Below, piece by piece: positions 8,387 through 16,624 of a DNA stretch of 64,000 nt; position 1 is the stretch's first letter, and each line of letters opens with the position of its first letter. Both the position numbers and the translations under genes were made by a program. The stretch covers positions 3,617 to 67,616 of the forward strand of contig NZ_JNZY01000037.1 of assembly GCF_000717655.1 (NCBI RefSeq). Direction: 5' to 3'. Under the pieces are notes generated by a model. It was not told the DNA's origin and did not search any database. It worked only from the letters and a program-made list of their open reading frames with translations. Origin of the DNA: Streptomyces katrae. GTDB taxonomy: Bacteria; Actinomycetota; Actinomycetes; Streptomycetales; Streptomycetaceae.

Positions 8387-10309
8387 ATGGGCAGGGCGGG
8401 GCGTCTGCAAGGGGAACCGAAGGGGGAGACCGTCCAGGCGAATGCGCTGGCGGTGTTCCTGCGGGGCATGACGGAGGGCCGTACGGTCCGGGAGCTGGCG
8501 AAGTCGTACGGGGCGGGAAAGACGAGTTGGAGCGACTACCGTTCGGGAGCGAAGATCATTCCTCTGGACCTCCTGAAACACGTGGTATTCGGCCGGGTCC
8601 GCGATGAGAGGGGCCGCGCCGAATTGTGGAGGCGTGCCCGGGAACTGCATGCCGCCGCGTGCGCGGCCGAGGACGGCAGGGCCCGATCGGAGGGCGGAAG
8701 GGAAACCGCTCCGGAGACATGGGAGACGCTTCGGCGCGCCCGGCGTCAGGCCGACACCGAACTGGCCCAGTCGGAAGAGGCGTTACGCACCCTTCTGGGG
8801 CTGACGGCCAGGCTCCAGAAGGAACTCGACGACGCCATCGCCCGAGCCGAAGGCGGGCCGGCCGTCAGCGCCGAACCCGAGCCACAGCAGGTGGAGCGGC
8901 GCGCAGACGCAACGCCCGCGGACCGCGCCGATCACCTGCCGGGGACGGAGCTCGTCCTGTGGGCGCCGCGTCCTCCCGCCCTGTACCGCCTGGGGGACGC
9001 CGTGGCCCGGATCGGCGCCGAAGCAGAGGCCCGCAGGCGGCAGATCACCCTTCTGCGCGACGAGGTCCGGCACTTACGGGATCCGTATCCAGCACCGGTG
9101 AGCGGGAGCCTGGTACTCCGGGAATCGCGCGTACCGGCCGCCCGGGCACACCGGAAGCTGCCGGCCTTCCCGATGCGCTCCCGCATCCTCCGAGGCGCCC
9201 GCGATCCGCGACGGCTGCGCCGGGTGCTGCTGCTCACCGCGCTCGCCCTGGTCCTCTCCGTACCTGCCACCTCCCTGGAGCAGGTCCGGCAATGGACGGC
9301 GCCCTCGGCGGCCGTGCCCGTGACCACCCTCCCTCGCGGCCCCCGGGAGTCCCCCGCGGGCTCCCCGCCCCCGGCCGACTCGCTGTCGCCGGGAAGCGTG
9401 CCGCCACGGAGTGCCCCCGCCGCGGGCGCCACCGCACCCCCACCGACCTCGTCCCCCTCCCCGGCGGCGGCGAGCGCCGGTGACCCGGACGCGGCGCCGA
9501 CCGCCCCCGGCGGACCCGTCGACGTACCGGCCGCGACCGGCAGCGGCGTCTACGCGATAGCGGAGGACGGTTCGGCTGTTCTCCAGTGGAGCGGCGACGG
9601 CAGCGAATGGGTGAGGATCGGCGGTCCGGCGGCCGAGCTCTACGCCGGCCCGGCCGGGGTCTTCGCCACCGATCCGGGGACCGGTGACCTGCGCGGCTAC
9701 AGCGGCGTTCCCGGCCGCTGGCGCACCGTCAGCGGCCGCGCCGCCGGCTTTGCGATCAGTGGCTCGGAGTTGTACCGGCTGGCCGGGGACCACAGCGCCG
9801 TCCACCGGTGGGACCGGGCGCACGCCTCCTGGACCCGGGTCGGCGGTCCGGCGGGACGTCTCTACGGCGGGGGAGCGGGACTGTTCGCCACCGACCCCGT
9901 GGACGGCCGGATCTTCGCGTACGGGGGGAAGGGCGGAGCCTGGTCGTACGCGGGGGCCGCTGGCGCCGATTTCGTCGTGACGGACCAGCATCTGTACGGG
10001 CTCAACCCTGAGCGGAGCGCGGTGTTCCGGTGGAGCGGTGAAGCGGGCGTGTGGAGCCCGGTCGGAGGTCCGGCGGCCGCCCTGTACGCCAGTCCGTCGG
10101 AACTGTACGCCGCCAACGGGGCCGACAGCGGCCTGTGGCGCTACCGCGCGGGCGTCTGGACGCGCGTCGGAGACGCCGGAACGGCGTTCGGCGCACGCGG
10201 GGAGCGCCTCTACCTCCTGGACAAGGACCGCTCGGCGGTCTGGGAGCGGAACGGTGCGGCCTGGCTACGGATCGGCGGCCCCCTACGCGCACTGGTCGTG
10301 GCCGGATGA
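8387..10309 (+). CDS. Membrane-anchored protein: N-terminal HTH-like region, TM helix, beta-propeller
   Basis: A 640-residue protein. Residues about 18-85 ('LAVFLRGMTEGRTVRELAKSYG', read as a helix-turn-helix, then 'SGAKIIPLDLL') match the N-terminal domain of a group of Streptomyces proteins that look DNA-binding. A charged helical part follows, then one TM segment (RRVLLLTALALVLSVPATSL, about 276-295) and a Pro/Ser/Ala linker. The C-terminal 300 residues hold six to seven repeats of the type 'W.RVGGPA..LYAG..GLFATDP.TG', that is, a propeller outside the cell. This suggests direct signalling from an outer ligand to a cytoplasmic HTH. The start may be the ATG at 8387 or a nearby internal one. 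The TGA overlaps a small ORF as ATGA. Confidence 0.7.
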   Translation: MGRAGRLQGEPKGETVQANALAVFLRGMTEGRTVRELAKSYGAGKTSWSDYRSGAKIIPLDLLKHVVFGRVRDERGRAELWRRARELHAAACAAEDGRARSEGGRETAPETWETLRRARRQADTELAQSEEALRTLLGLTARLQKELDDAIARAEGGPAVSAEPEPQQVERRADATPADRADHLPGTELVLWAPRPPALYRLGDAVARIGAEAEARRRQITLLRDEVRHLRDPYPAPVSGSLVLRESRVPAARAHRKLPAFPMRSRILRGARDPRRLRRVLLLTALALVLSVPATSLEQVRQWTAPSAAVPVTTLPRGPRESPAGSPPPADSLSPGSVPPRSAPAAGATAPPPTSSPSPAAASAGDPDAAPTAPGGPVDVPAATGSGVYAIAEDGSAVLQWSGDGSEWVRIGGPAAELYAGPAGVFATDPGTGDLRGYSGVPGRWRTVSGRAAGFAISGSELYRLAGDHSAVHRWDRAHASWTRVGGPAGRLYGGGAGLFATDPVDGRIFAYGGKGGAWSYAGAAGADFVVTDQHLYGLNPERSAVFRWSGEAGVWSPVGGPAAALYASPSELYAANGADSGLWRYRAGVWTRVGDAGTAFGARGERLYLLDKDRSAVWERNGAAWLRIGGPLRALVVAG

Positions 10310-10485
10310 CGCGGGCTGATCCGGTCTTGCCGCTACGCAGACCCGTCAGGAGGAGCGGGACGGCCGGAACCCTATCGCCCGTGACGCTCGTCAGGCATTC
10401 CGGGAACGAGCGCATCGAAGTCCCCCGCCCCGACATTCCCGAACCGAACCCGCCGAACGTCGACGACAAATCGAAGAGGAGGTGA
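10306..10485 (+). CDS. Possible small ORF between the propeller gene and DUF6193 gene
   Basis: This 59-codon frame starts at an ATG overlapping the previous stop (ATGA) and ends with its TGA inside the AGGAGGTGA ribosome site of the next gene. The second half (NERIEVPRPDIPEPNPPN) is acidic and proline-rich and shows more normal codon use than the first. A GTG inside (about 10381) would give a 34-residue peptide. Position suggests a coupled gene, but there is no family match and it may be non-coding. Confidence 0.3.
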   Translation: MTRADPVLPLRRPVRRSGTAGTLSPVTLVRHSGNERIEVPRPDIPEPNPPNVDDKSKRR

Positions 10486-10494
10486 GCTCGCAGC

Positions 10495-10866
10495 ATGACG
10501 GACAGCGAGAACTCCCTGAAGGCAGCAGAGATCGTCACGGAACGCTGGAAGGAGTTCCTCGGGTTCGGGGGCGACGTGATCGACCCCTCCATGGTCCGCG
10601 CCGCGTACGCGGAGCCGCGGCTGCGGGCGCTCCTTCCCGGAGTCAGCCACGGCATCCTCTGCCTCAGCCGGTGCACCGGCTACCCCGCCTCGCAGGACGT
10701 GCCGCTCGTCTACCCGCTCGCGGCCGGCGGGTTCCAGGTCACGGGTCGCGCCGGGGAGGGCGTTCTCGGTGAGGTGGCGACCCTGGAGGAGGCCTTCGCG
10801 ATGGTGGTGGCCAACCTGCCCGAAGGCTGCGGCCCCGCCATCCTCGGGACGAAGGACGACCTGTAA
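10495..10866 (+). CDS. DUF6193-family protein, short form
   Basis: A 123-residue protein resembling the C-terminal half of DUF6193 proteins, a family annotated as linked to natural product biosynthesis without a known reaction. Shared marks are 'SRCTGYPASQDVPLVYPL', then a 'GFQVTGRAGEGVLGEVATLEEAFAMVV' segment (parts quoted) and the closing helix. A full-length relative lies at 32160-32897. The ATG follows AGGAGGTGAG with a rather long 12-base spacing. It probably belongs to an operon with the propeller gene upstream. The role is unknown. Confidence 0.65.
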   Translation: MTDSENSLKAAEIVTERWKEFLGFGGDVIDPSMVRAAYAEPRLRALLPGVSHGILCLSRCTGYPASQDVPLVYPLAAGGFQVTGRAGEGVLGEVATLEEAFAMVVANLPEGCGPAILGTKDDL

Positions 10867-11002
10867 CCGCGGCCGCGGGCATCGCGGCACACGCGGGGCA
10901 GGCCGCCTTGGTCCGCGAGGCCGGACCGGAACGACCCGGCCGTGCCGCGGCCGCGCACCCTCCCACGTTCTGGGGTGATGCGCGCACGGCCGGCCGGTGG
11001 AC

Positions 11003-12637
11003 TCATCCCAGGGTGAAGAGGAAACTGACGGAGTTGTAGTAGTTGGGCAGCTGTACCAGCGCCGAACCCTGGCGCGGAGGATCGGACTTCGGCCAGTTCC
11101 GCGGGCCCAGCAGGTGGTCGGCGTAGTCGCTCTTCGGAACCGGTGGCACGAACCAGAGCCGGAAGGCGCCGGATCGTCCGACCGGCTCGGACCTCCAGAG
11201 CTGCGTCTCACGGCCGGTGCCGGAGCGGCAGGTGCGAAGGGTGACGTCGACGACGTTTCCGCCGGAGGTGGTTCCGTCGAGGCAGGTGCCGGTGCCCGTG
11301 TTCCGGAACTGGTACGTGCCCTGGCCCGTCGGCAGGCGCTGCCAGCCCTGGGACGCGTCGCCGGTGCACGGCTGGAGTTTCAACGGTCCTTCGGAACCGC
11401 TGCCGACGAAGCCGACGCACAGCCCCGAGCCGGTGTTGACCAACGGCAGGCCGGTGGGGGAGGGGGCCGGCGAGGGCGAAGCGGAGGACGGCGTGGGAGT
11501 GTCGGGGGCGGATGGGGCGGCGACGGCCGACACGGCGGCGCCGATGGACACGATCGGTGGCGTCGAGTCCGTCGGGGACGGCAGCAGGTACGGGTTCGGC
11601 TCCGGGTTCGGGTTCGGGTTCGGGCTCGCGACGGTGGGCGTCGGGGCGGCCCGCTCGGGCCGGTCCTCGGCCGGCAGCAGGGCGAACGCGGTCACCGTCG
11701 TACCCGCGACGGCCGCCGCCGCGGTCCACTTCGCAGCGCCGAACCGCGCTGCGGCCACCTTGATCCCCGCCAGCTTGGCCGCTGCCAGGTGGTGGGCGCC
11801 GTGCACACCGGTGGACAGCGCGGAGGAGGCGGGATGCCACAGCAGGATTCCGGCCGGCAGCAGCGCGCCCAGCCGGCTGTTGACCGCTCGTAGATCACGC
11901 TCGGCCCGGGCACAGGCGTCGCACGCCTGCAGGTGCCGTCCCAGGTCCCGGGTGACGCGCTTGCCCGGTCGGCGGAGCGCGGCGGCGAGCTGGCCGCCGT
12001 AGTGCCGGCACTCGTCGCTCGCGCTCTGGTCCAGGTGGGCGCGCAGGTACGCCTCGCGCAGGCCCTCCCGGGCGCGCGCCGCCAGGGAACCGACGCCCCC
12101 CGCCGAAATCCCGAGGCGCCGGGCGGTCTCGGCCGCGGGCTCGTGTTCGACGACCACGTGCCACAGCACGGCCTGCCAGCGCTCCGGCAGCGACCGGAAC
12201 GCTCGCAGAACCAGCGAGCCCTCCTCCGCCAACAGGGCGGCGCCCTCGACGTCCTGGTCGTCGGACAGGCCGGCCGCCCATGTGTCGAAGTCGTCCGACA
12301 GCTGTGTGCGGGCACCGCGGCGTGCCCATTCGGTTGCCACCCGGCGCACACAGGTCATCAGGTACGGCCGCCAGGCATACTCGGGGCCGGCGCCCCAGGC
12401 GACCGCCCGATAGGTGCGGGCGAAGGCCTCGGCCGCGAGGTCACCGGCGGTGGCCAGGTCGCGGCAGCAGGTGCGGGCGTAGGCGAGTACGGCGTCGTGG
12501 TGACGGGCGAACACCTCGCCCATCACGTCGCTGAGATCGGCACCTGGCGCCGAGTCCCGCTCGCGGAGCAGCGCGCAGAGCTGTGCGTCGCTGAGGTCGT
12601 GGAGGTCCTGCCGGCGGGCAGTTCCCGATGTGCTCAA
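11003..12637 (-). CDS. ECF sigma factor fused to zinc finger, TM helix and ricin-type lectin
   Basis: A 544-residue fusion. Residues about 15-200 are an ECF RNA polymerase sigma factor: region 2 near 'FARHHDAVLAYARTCCRDLATA' (part), region 4 near 'LPERWQAVLWHVVVE...ETARRLGIS'. A zinc-finger anti-sigma motif with H..C..C (RHLQACDAC) follows, then a TM segment near 'TAAAAVAGTTVTAFALLPA', a Pro/Asn/Thr linker, and a C-terminal ricin B domain (TGSGLCVGF, CTGDASQGWQRL, GTCLDG). It resembles the known ECF class with a fused C-terminal carbohydrate-binding part. Likely job: sense an extracellular sugar and control transcription from the membrane. The start is the TTG at 12637 behind GGGAG; an upstream GTG (about 12670) is an alternative. 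Confidence 0.8.
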   Translation of the reverse strand: MSTSGTARRQDLHDLSDAQLCALLRERDSAPGADLSDVMGEVFARHHDAVLAYARTCCRDLATAGDLAAEAFARTYRAVAWGAGPEYAWRPYLMTCVRRVATEWARRGARTQLSDDFDTWAAGLSDDQDVEGAALLAEEGSLVLRAFRSLPERWQAVLWHVVVEHEPAAETARRLGISAGGVGSLAARAREGLREAYLRAHLDQSASDECRHYGGQLAAALRRPGKRVTRDLGRHLQACDACARAERDLRAVNSRLGALLPAGILLWHPASSALSTGVHGAHHLAAAKLAGIKVAAARFGAAKWTAAAAVAGTTVTAFALLPAEDRPERAAPTPTVASPNPNPNPEPNPYLLPSPTDSTPPIVSIGAAVSAVAAPSAPDTPTPSSASPSPAPSPTGLPLVNTGSGLCVGFVGSGSEGPLKLQPCTGDASQGWQRLPTGQGTYQFRNTGTGTCLDGTTSGGNVVDVTLRTCRSGTGRETQLWRSEPVGRSGAFRLWFVPPVPKSDYADHLLGPRNWPKSDPPRQGSALVQLPNYYNSVSFLFTLG

Positions 12638-13208
12638 CCTTGCTCCCGTTGGCTTGCTGATGGCCGGCACGGCGAATGCCAGGCAGGTGGGCAGTGGGGT
12701 GCGACGCTGCGCCCGGCCGGAATTCGCGCAAGTGTGCACGCTTTCAGGGCCTGTGGGCAACCAGACGCCTCGGCCCTGTCCGGCCTGACACAACTTCAGT
12801 AAATACCTGGCAAAGTCGCGGTATGGCGCCGCGGCCATGCGGTCTCCCACCTACCAACGACAGGCCAGGAGGCGCCAGTGCGGTACCGCGAGACCCCGTC
12901 CATTCCGCTCGGCACAGCCACGCTGCCACGCACATGGTCGGCGCCCGTGACGGCTTCGGCGAACCCGCCAACGGGTCGTCACCCGCGGGGCACAGTCCCT
13001 TCTGACCGAGGCGATCGAGCAAGCCGCCGCAGGAGAGTTCGACGGAAACGAAAGCACTGCAGGGGCAAGCGCTCTGCCGTTCCTGCCTGACCGGGGTCCG
13101 CTTCGGTCGACTGGACGGCTACGGCGGAGTCCCGTGTCAGCGCTCCGGCTCGGCCGAGCCACGCCCTCGATGGCAGCTCGGCACAGCCCCGGTCGGCAGC
13201 CGCGTTCC
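12638..13208. other. Intergenic stretch with a possible small coding relic
   Basis: No intact gene is visible in these 570 bases. Around 12970-13090 on the + strand one frame reads 'LLTEAIEQAAAGEFDGNE', which looks like the middle of a small conserved Streptomyces protein, but the frame has no good start and soon loses sense, so a decayed gene is likely. The left end should hold the sigma factor promoter. Confidence 0.35.
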
Positions 13209-13619
13209 TCACCCGGCGGGCACGGCCTCCGCGTCGCTGCGCAGCTCCCGCTCCTCCGCGTCGGCCAGCCAAAAGAAGACGGGCGGCATGCCGAGTTCGA
13301 TGGCCGCAAGGACGATCTGGAACCACTGCGGCCAGCCGTGCACGGCGAGCGAAAGCACCCGACCCACGCCGCCCAGCAGGAAGACGCCGGCCAGCCACCG
13401 TACCGCCGGAGCCGGGATCGGACGCTGCCGTGCCGCCCAGAGCCAGGCCAGCCCGTAGCCGACGAAAACGGCTCCCATGAACCGGCCCCAGCTGTCGACC
13501 GTCGCACCGGCGGAACCGGCGCCGGGGATCGCGGCGTTGCCGAGTGTCACGTGGAGCAGGCCGATCGCCACGCAGGCCCAGCCCATCAGCTGGGTGAGTA
13601 CGCGCAGAGCCCTGGACAT
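13209..13619 (-). CDS. DUF4345-type four-helix membrane protein
   Basis: A 136-residue integral membrane protein with four hydrophobic helices (roughly residues 5-25, 45-62, 75-95, 100-120) and the pattern 'GLLHVTLG...DSWGRFMGAVFVGYGLAWLWAA' (parts) seen in DUF4345/DUF4267 proteins. The function is unknown. The ATG at 13619 has the ribosome site GGAGGGACC. It diverges from a TetR gene across a 20-bp-arm palindrome and is therefore the likely target of that regulator. Confidence 0.75.
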   Translation of the reverse strand: MSRALRVLTQLMGWACVAIGLLHVTLGNAAIPGAGSAGATVDSWGRFMGAVFVGYGLAWLWAARQRPIPAPAVRWLAGVFLLGGVGRVLSLAVHGWPQWFQIVLAAIELGMPPVFFWLADAEERELRSDAEAVPAG

Positions 13620-13648
13620 GGTCCCTCCAAGCCGTTTCGGCGGAGCGT

Positions 13649-13701
13649 AGTTGACATGCGTCTACTACCACCTTGAAGGCAGTAGTAGACACATGTCAAC
13701 T
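13649..13701. promoter_or_regulatory. Large inverted repeat, probable TetR operator
   Basis: The left arm AGTTGACATGCGTCTACTAC (13649-13668) and right arm GTAGTAGACACATGTCAACT (13682-13701) are reverse complements at 19 of 20 positions, with 13 bases between. The repeat fills the gap between the divergent DUF4345 and TetR genes. Each arm contains TTGACA, so binding would cover promoter elements of both genes, consistent with autoregulation plus control of the neighbour. Confidence 0.85.
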
Positions 13702-13712
13702 AAACTGGGTCC

Positions 13713-14429
13713 ATGTCTCCTCGCCAGCGACTCGCTCCGGCCGACCGCCGCGCCCAACTCCTCGCCGTCGGCGCACGGCTCTTCGCCGCCCACCCGTACG
13801 CCGACGTACTGATGGAGGAGGTCGCCGAAGAGGCCGGTGTCTCACGGGCCCTGCTCTACCGTCACTTCCCCAGCAAGAAAGCCCTCTTCGCAGCCGTCTA
13901 CCAGCAGGCCGCGGACCAGCTGCTCGCCGAGACGCGGCTCGCCCCGGCCGACTCGCTCGTGGAACAGCTCATCCAGGGCATGGACGTCCATCTCGACTAT
14001 TTCGTGGCGAACCGCAACGCCGTCCTCGCCGCGAACCAGGCCCTGGCGGGCGACCCGGTGATCCAGACGATCATGACGAACGAGCTCGACGCGCTCCGGG
14101 CGCGGCTGCTGGCCGTACTCCCCTTCGTGGACGAGAGTGCCGGCGAGGCCGTGTCCGGCGTCCTGAAGAGCTGGCTGGTCTTCGTACAGATCCTCTGCGT
14201 CGACTGGCTCACCCACGAGACCTGCACCCGCAACCAGTTGCGCGATGTCTGCATCGGAGCGGTTCTCGGCGCCCTCCGGCCGCTCCTCGCCGAGGACCCG
14301 GCCCCCGACTGGCCACCACGAGGACCCGGCGCGAATGCCCGGCGCCTGCCGCCACGCCCCGCGCAGGCTGCGGAGTCGCGGCCCACTTCACAGGTCGTCA
14401 GCCGGCGGCCAGAACAGGGCCGGCTGTGA
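13713..14429 (+). CDS. TetR-family transcriptional regulator
   Basis: A 238-residue regulator. The N-terminal HTH (RRAQLLAVGARLFAA, EEAGVSRALLYRHFPSKKALF) spans residues 12-60, and the rest is a helical ligand-binding domain. The start ATG is only 6 bases after TAAACT, which could be the -10 box of a leaderless transcript. The last 30 residues are Arg/Pro-rich and overlap the end of the convergent gene by 32 bases, so the C-terminus may have been extended by a lost stop. It likely controls itself and the DUF4345 gene through the palindrome between them. Confidence 0.85.
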   Translation: MSPRQRLAPADRRAQLLAVGARLFAAHPYADVLMEEVAEEAGVSRALLYRHFPSKKALFAAVYQQAADQLLAETRLAPADSLVEQLIQGMDVHLDYFVANRNAVLAANQALAGDPVIQTIMTNELDALRARLLAVLPFVDESAGEAVSGVLKSWLVFVQILCVDWLTHETCTRNQLRDVCIGAVLGALRPLLAEDPAPDWPPRGPGANARRLPPRPAQAAESRPTSQVVSRRPEQGRL

Positions 14430-14682
14430 CCTGAGGACGGTTGGGGAGCAGCGGCGCGAGGTTGTCCCTTACGAAGTCCGCCGCCTGCTTGACCGACTCA
14501 TCGGCCCCGGATCGGTCTTCAAAGATGCTGGTGGACACCATCACTCCGTCCCCGGCGTCCACCCAGTAGTAAGCCACGAAACCGGGGACCCGGCGGAGGA
14601 GGGGCACGAATTCCTCGTCCACGCGGCGTCCTGCCTCGCCCGGGTCAGTCACTCCTTCGTAACGCCGAATCACTGCGTACAC
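14398..14682 (-). CDS. Small dimeric alpha-beta barrel protein (monooxygenase-like)
   Basis: A 94-residue protein (YAVIRRYEGVTDP, FVPLLRRVPGFVAYYWVDAG, VMVSTSIFEDR) typical of the antibiotic-monooxygenase/dimeric alpha-beta barrel group common in Streptomyces; the substrate is unknown. I chose the GTG at 14682 because AGGAGA lies 4 bases upstream and relatives start with MYAV; an ATG at 14697 is in frame. It is convergent with the TetR gene, overlapping its last 32 bases. Confidence 0.7.
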   Translation of the reverse strand: MYAVIRRYEGVTDPGEAGRRVDEEFVPLLRRVPGFVAYYWVDAGDGVMVSTSIFEDRSGADESVKQAADFVRDNLAPLLPNRPQVTAGPVLAAG

Positions 14683-14884
14683 AGCTGATCTCCTCATGGA
14701 TCCCAAGGGTGACCTTGCGCGAAGCGACCTACCCCCACCGAGCGTCTCCCGCTCGGGGGACGTCCGGAAGTGACCCGGATAGCGCACCGGTGGTCCGAAC
14801 CGGGCCCGGCGCTGGGGCGATGGACTGCGTGGACACCGGAGTCAGTCGGACGGAGCTCACAGCATGAACCGAGGAGACGGAGGC

Positions 14885-15664
14885 CGTCTCGTCGTCTTGG
14901 CGCACGCCCGCCATGACGGTGGGTTCGACGAAGAAGCCGGGTCGGGCGAGTCGCGCGCCGCCGGTGACGATCCCGGCGTGGGCCGGGAGGCGGTCGAGCT
15001 TGGCCCGTACCGAAGCGAGCCGGGCCGCGTTGTCGAGCGGCCCGAAGCCGGCGTCCGGTTCGCTCGGCGGGTCCGTGCGCATCTTCGCGCCGATGCCGCG
15101 AAGGCCGCGAGGAACGCGTCGCGCACCCGGTGGAGGACCAGGAGCCGCGTGGGCGCGGTGCAGTCCTGGCCGGCGTTGTAGTAGGCGCCGGCAGAGGGCC
15201 GCGGCCGTCGCCCCGCCGTCCACGTCGTCGTGGACGATGACGGGGGAGTTCCCGCCCAGCTCCAAGTGGACGCGTTTGAGGCAGGCCACCGCGGCCGCCG
15301 CGATCTCCTGCCGTGCCCGCACACTGCCCGTGACCGCGATCAGGGCCACGTCGCGGTGGGCGGTGAGCGCCCGGCCGGTCTCGCGGTCGGCGCAGACGAC
15401 GTTGAGGACGCCCGGCGGCATGTGTGCGGAGGCGATCCGCGCGAGCAGCGTGGACGAGGACGGGGTGGTGTCGGCGGGCTTGAGCACGGTCGTGTTCCCG
15501 GCGGCGATCGCCGGGGCGCTCTTCCACGCCGCCCTCATCAGCGGGTAGTTCCACGGGGTGATCTGGGCGCAGACCCCGACCGGTTCGCGGCGCAGCAGGG
15601 AGGTGCGGCCCTGCGTGTACTCGGCCGCGGCCGCACCCGGGAGGTTGCGGGCGGCTCCGGCCAC
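14885..15664 (-). pseudogene. Aldehyde dehydrogenase remnant
   Basis: Recognisable aldehyde dehydrogenase sequence in two frames. 'GVCAQITPWNYPL', 'GNTTVLKPADTTP' and 'HLELGGNSPVIV' (with the general-base Glu) read in one frame. 'YYNAGQDCTAPTR' with the catalytic Cys reads in another, after a shift near 15190. The first frame then resumes (GFGPLDNAARL, FFVEPTVMAGV). Both ends are missing: the protein starts inside the N-terminal domain, next to a hairpin at 15727-15763, and stops before the conserved 'E.FGP' region. Motifs suggest the aminobutyraldehyde dehydrogenase group. It is not functional as read. Confidence 0.8.
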
Positions 15665-15726
15665 CGGCCGGTACCGCCGATGCCCAGTACCGCCGCGATC
15701 GGGCCTTCATGCATCTGCCCGCCACC

Positions 15727-15763
15727 GCCCATCGAGGAGGGCCGGAACCCCTCCTCGATGGGC
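15727..15763. repeat. Perfect 15-bp inverted repeat (hairpin)
   Basis: GCCCATCGAGGAGGG and its exact reverse complement are separated by 7 bases (ccggaac). It lies between the truncated end of the aldehyde dehydrogenase relic and the end of the alpha/beta hydrolase gene. It could be the hydrolase terminator or a scar of the event that cut the dehydrogenase gene. Confidence 0.7.
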
Positions 15764-15815
15764 GGCATCCTGGCCGGCCGTGCCTACCGTCTGCTGCCGG
15801 CCTGACGGCCCGGTC

Positions 15816-16524
15816 TCATTTCAGGTGCCGGTCGTAGAACCGGCTCCCGTCCTCCACCTCGAACCACGGCGTACCGACGTGTCCGCCCAGATTGGCGTGC
15901 AGGGTCTTCTCCTTGCTGCCGAAGGCGTCGAACAGGTCGAGGGCCCGCTGCCGGGGGTTCCCTTCGTCGTCCCACTGCAGCAGGAACAGCAGCGGAATGG
16001 TGACCTGTCGGGCCTCTTCGCGCTGGGCGCGGGGCACGTAACCCCCGGCGAAGAAGCCGGCGGCCGCGATGCGCGGCTCGACCACCGCCAGCCGAATGCC
16101 GACGGCGGTCCACCCCGAGTACCCGACCGGGCCGCCGATCTCGGGCAGGGCCAGGAGGGCGTCCAGGGTGGTCCGCCAATCCGGGACCGCCTTTTCGACC
16201 AGCGGGCCGATGAAGGACTCGAAGACCTCGTCGACCGGCTCTCCGGCCTGCATCGCCCGGCGGAGATCGGCGCGGGCCTGCTCATCGGCGGCGGAACGGG
16301 GCCGGTCACCACACCCGGCGGCGTCGATGGCGGCCACCGCGTAGCCGAACGCCGCGGTTTTCCGGGCCCGGGCCACCAGCCGGGACGCCGCCTTGGGCAG
16401 GCCGTTGTTGTGGGCCATGAGGATCAGCGGGGCCGGTGCGGCGGAGGGTGCCGGGGATCTCGCCGAGGGTGAATTCGCGTTCGAGGACGCCGTCGTCGAG
16501 GCGCTGCTCGGAAGTGAATTGCAT
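15816..16524 (-). pseudogene. Alpha/beta hydrolase (dienelactone hydrolase-like) with one frameshift
   Basis: The N-terminus begins at the ATG at 16524 (MQFTSEQRLDDGVLERE, GEIPGTL) and the remaining 200 residues continue in another frame from about 16430 ('LILMAHNNGLPKAAS'). The nucleophile Ser sits in 'VGYSGWTAVG', and 'GGHVGTPWFEVEDG' carries the late His. The break lies near 16430-16445 in a C-rich stretch. Apart from this one shift the protein looks complete at about 235 residues. It is either a very recent pseudogene or an assembly error. The function would be hydrolysis of an unknown ester or lactone. Confidence 0.65.
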
Positions 16525-16568
16525 GGTCGTGCCTTTCGGGAGTGCTCTGAGCGGCGCTCCCGGACGAC

Positions 16569-16622
16569 CTACCGCCCGACCGTGACCCCGGAGGGGAGCA
16601 CCCGTGTCGATACTGCGTTCAC
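16569..16622 (-). CDS. Possible 17-residue leader peptide
   Basis: GTG at 16622 opens a frame reading MNAVSTRVLPSGVTVGR then TAG. It has an excellent ribosome site, GAGGAGGT, 7 bases upstream, better than that of the hydrolase gene starting 45 bases downstream. Such short ORFs ahead of a gene can act as leader peptides. I know no family for it. Confidence 0.35.
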   Translation of the reverse strand: MNAVSTRVLPSGVTVGR

Positions 16623-16624
16623 GG

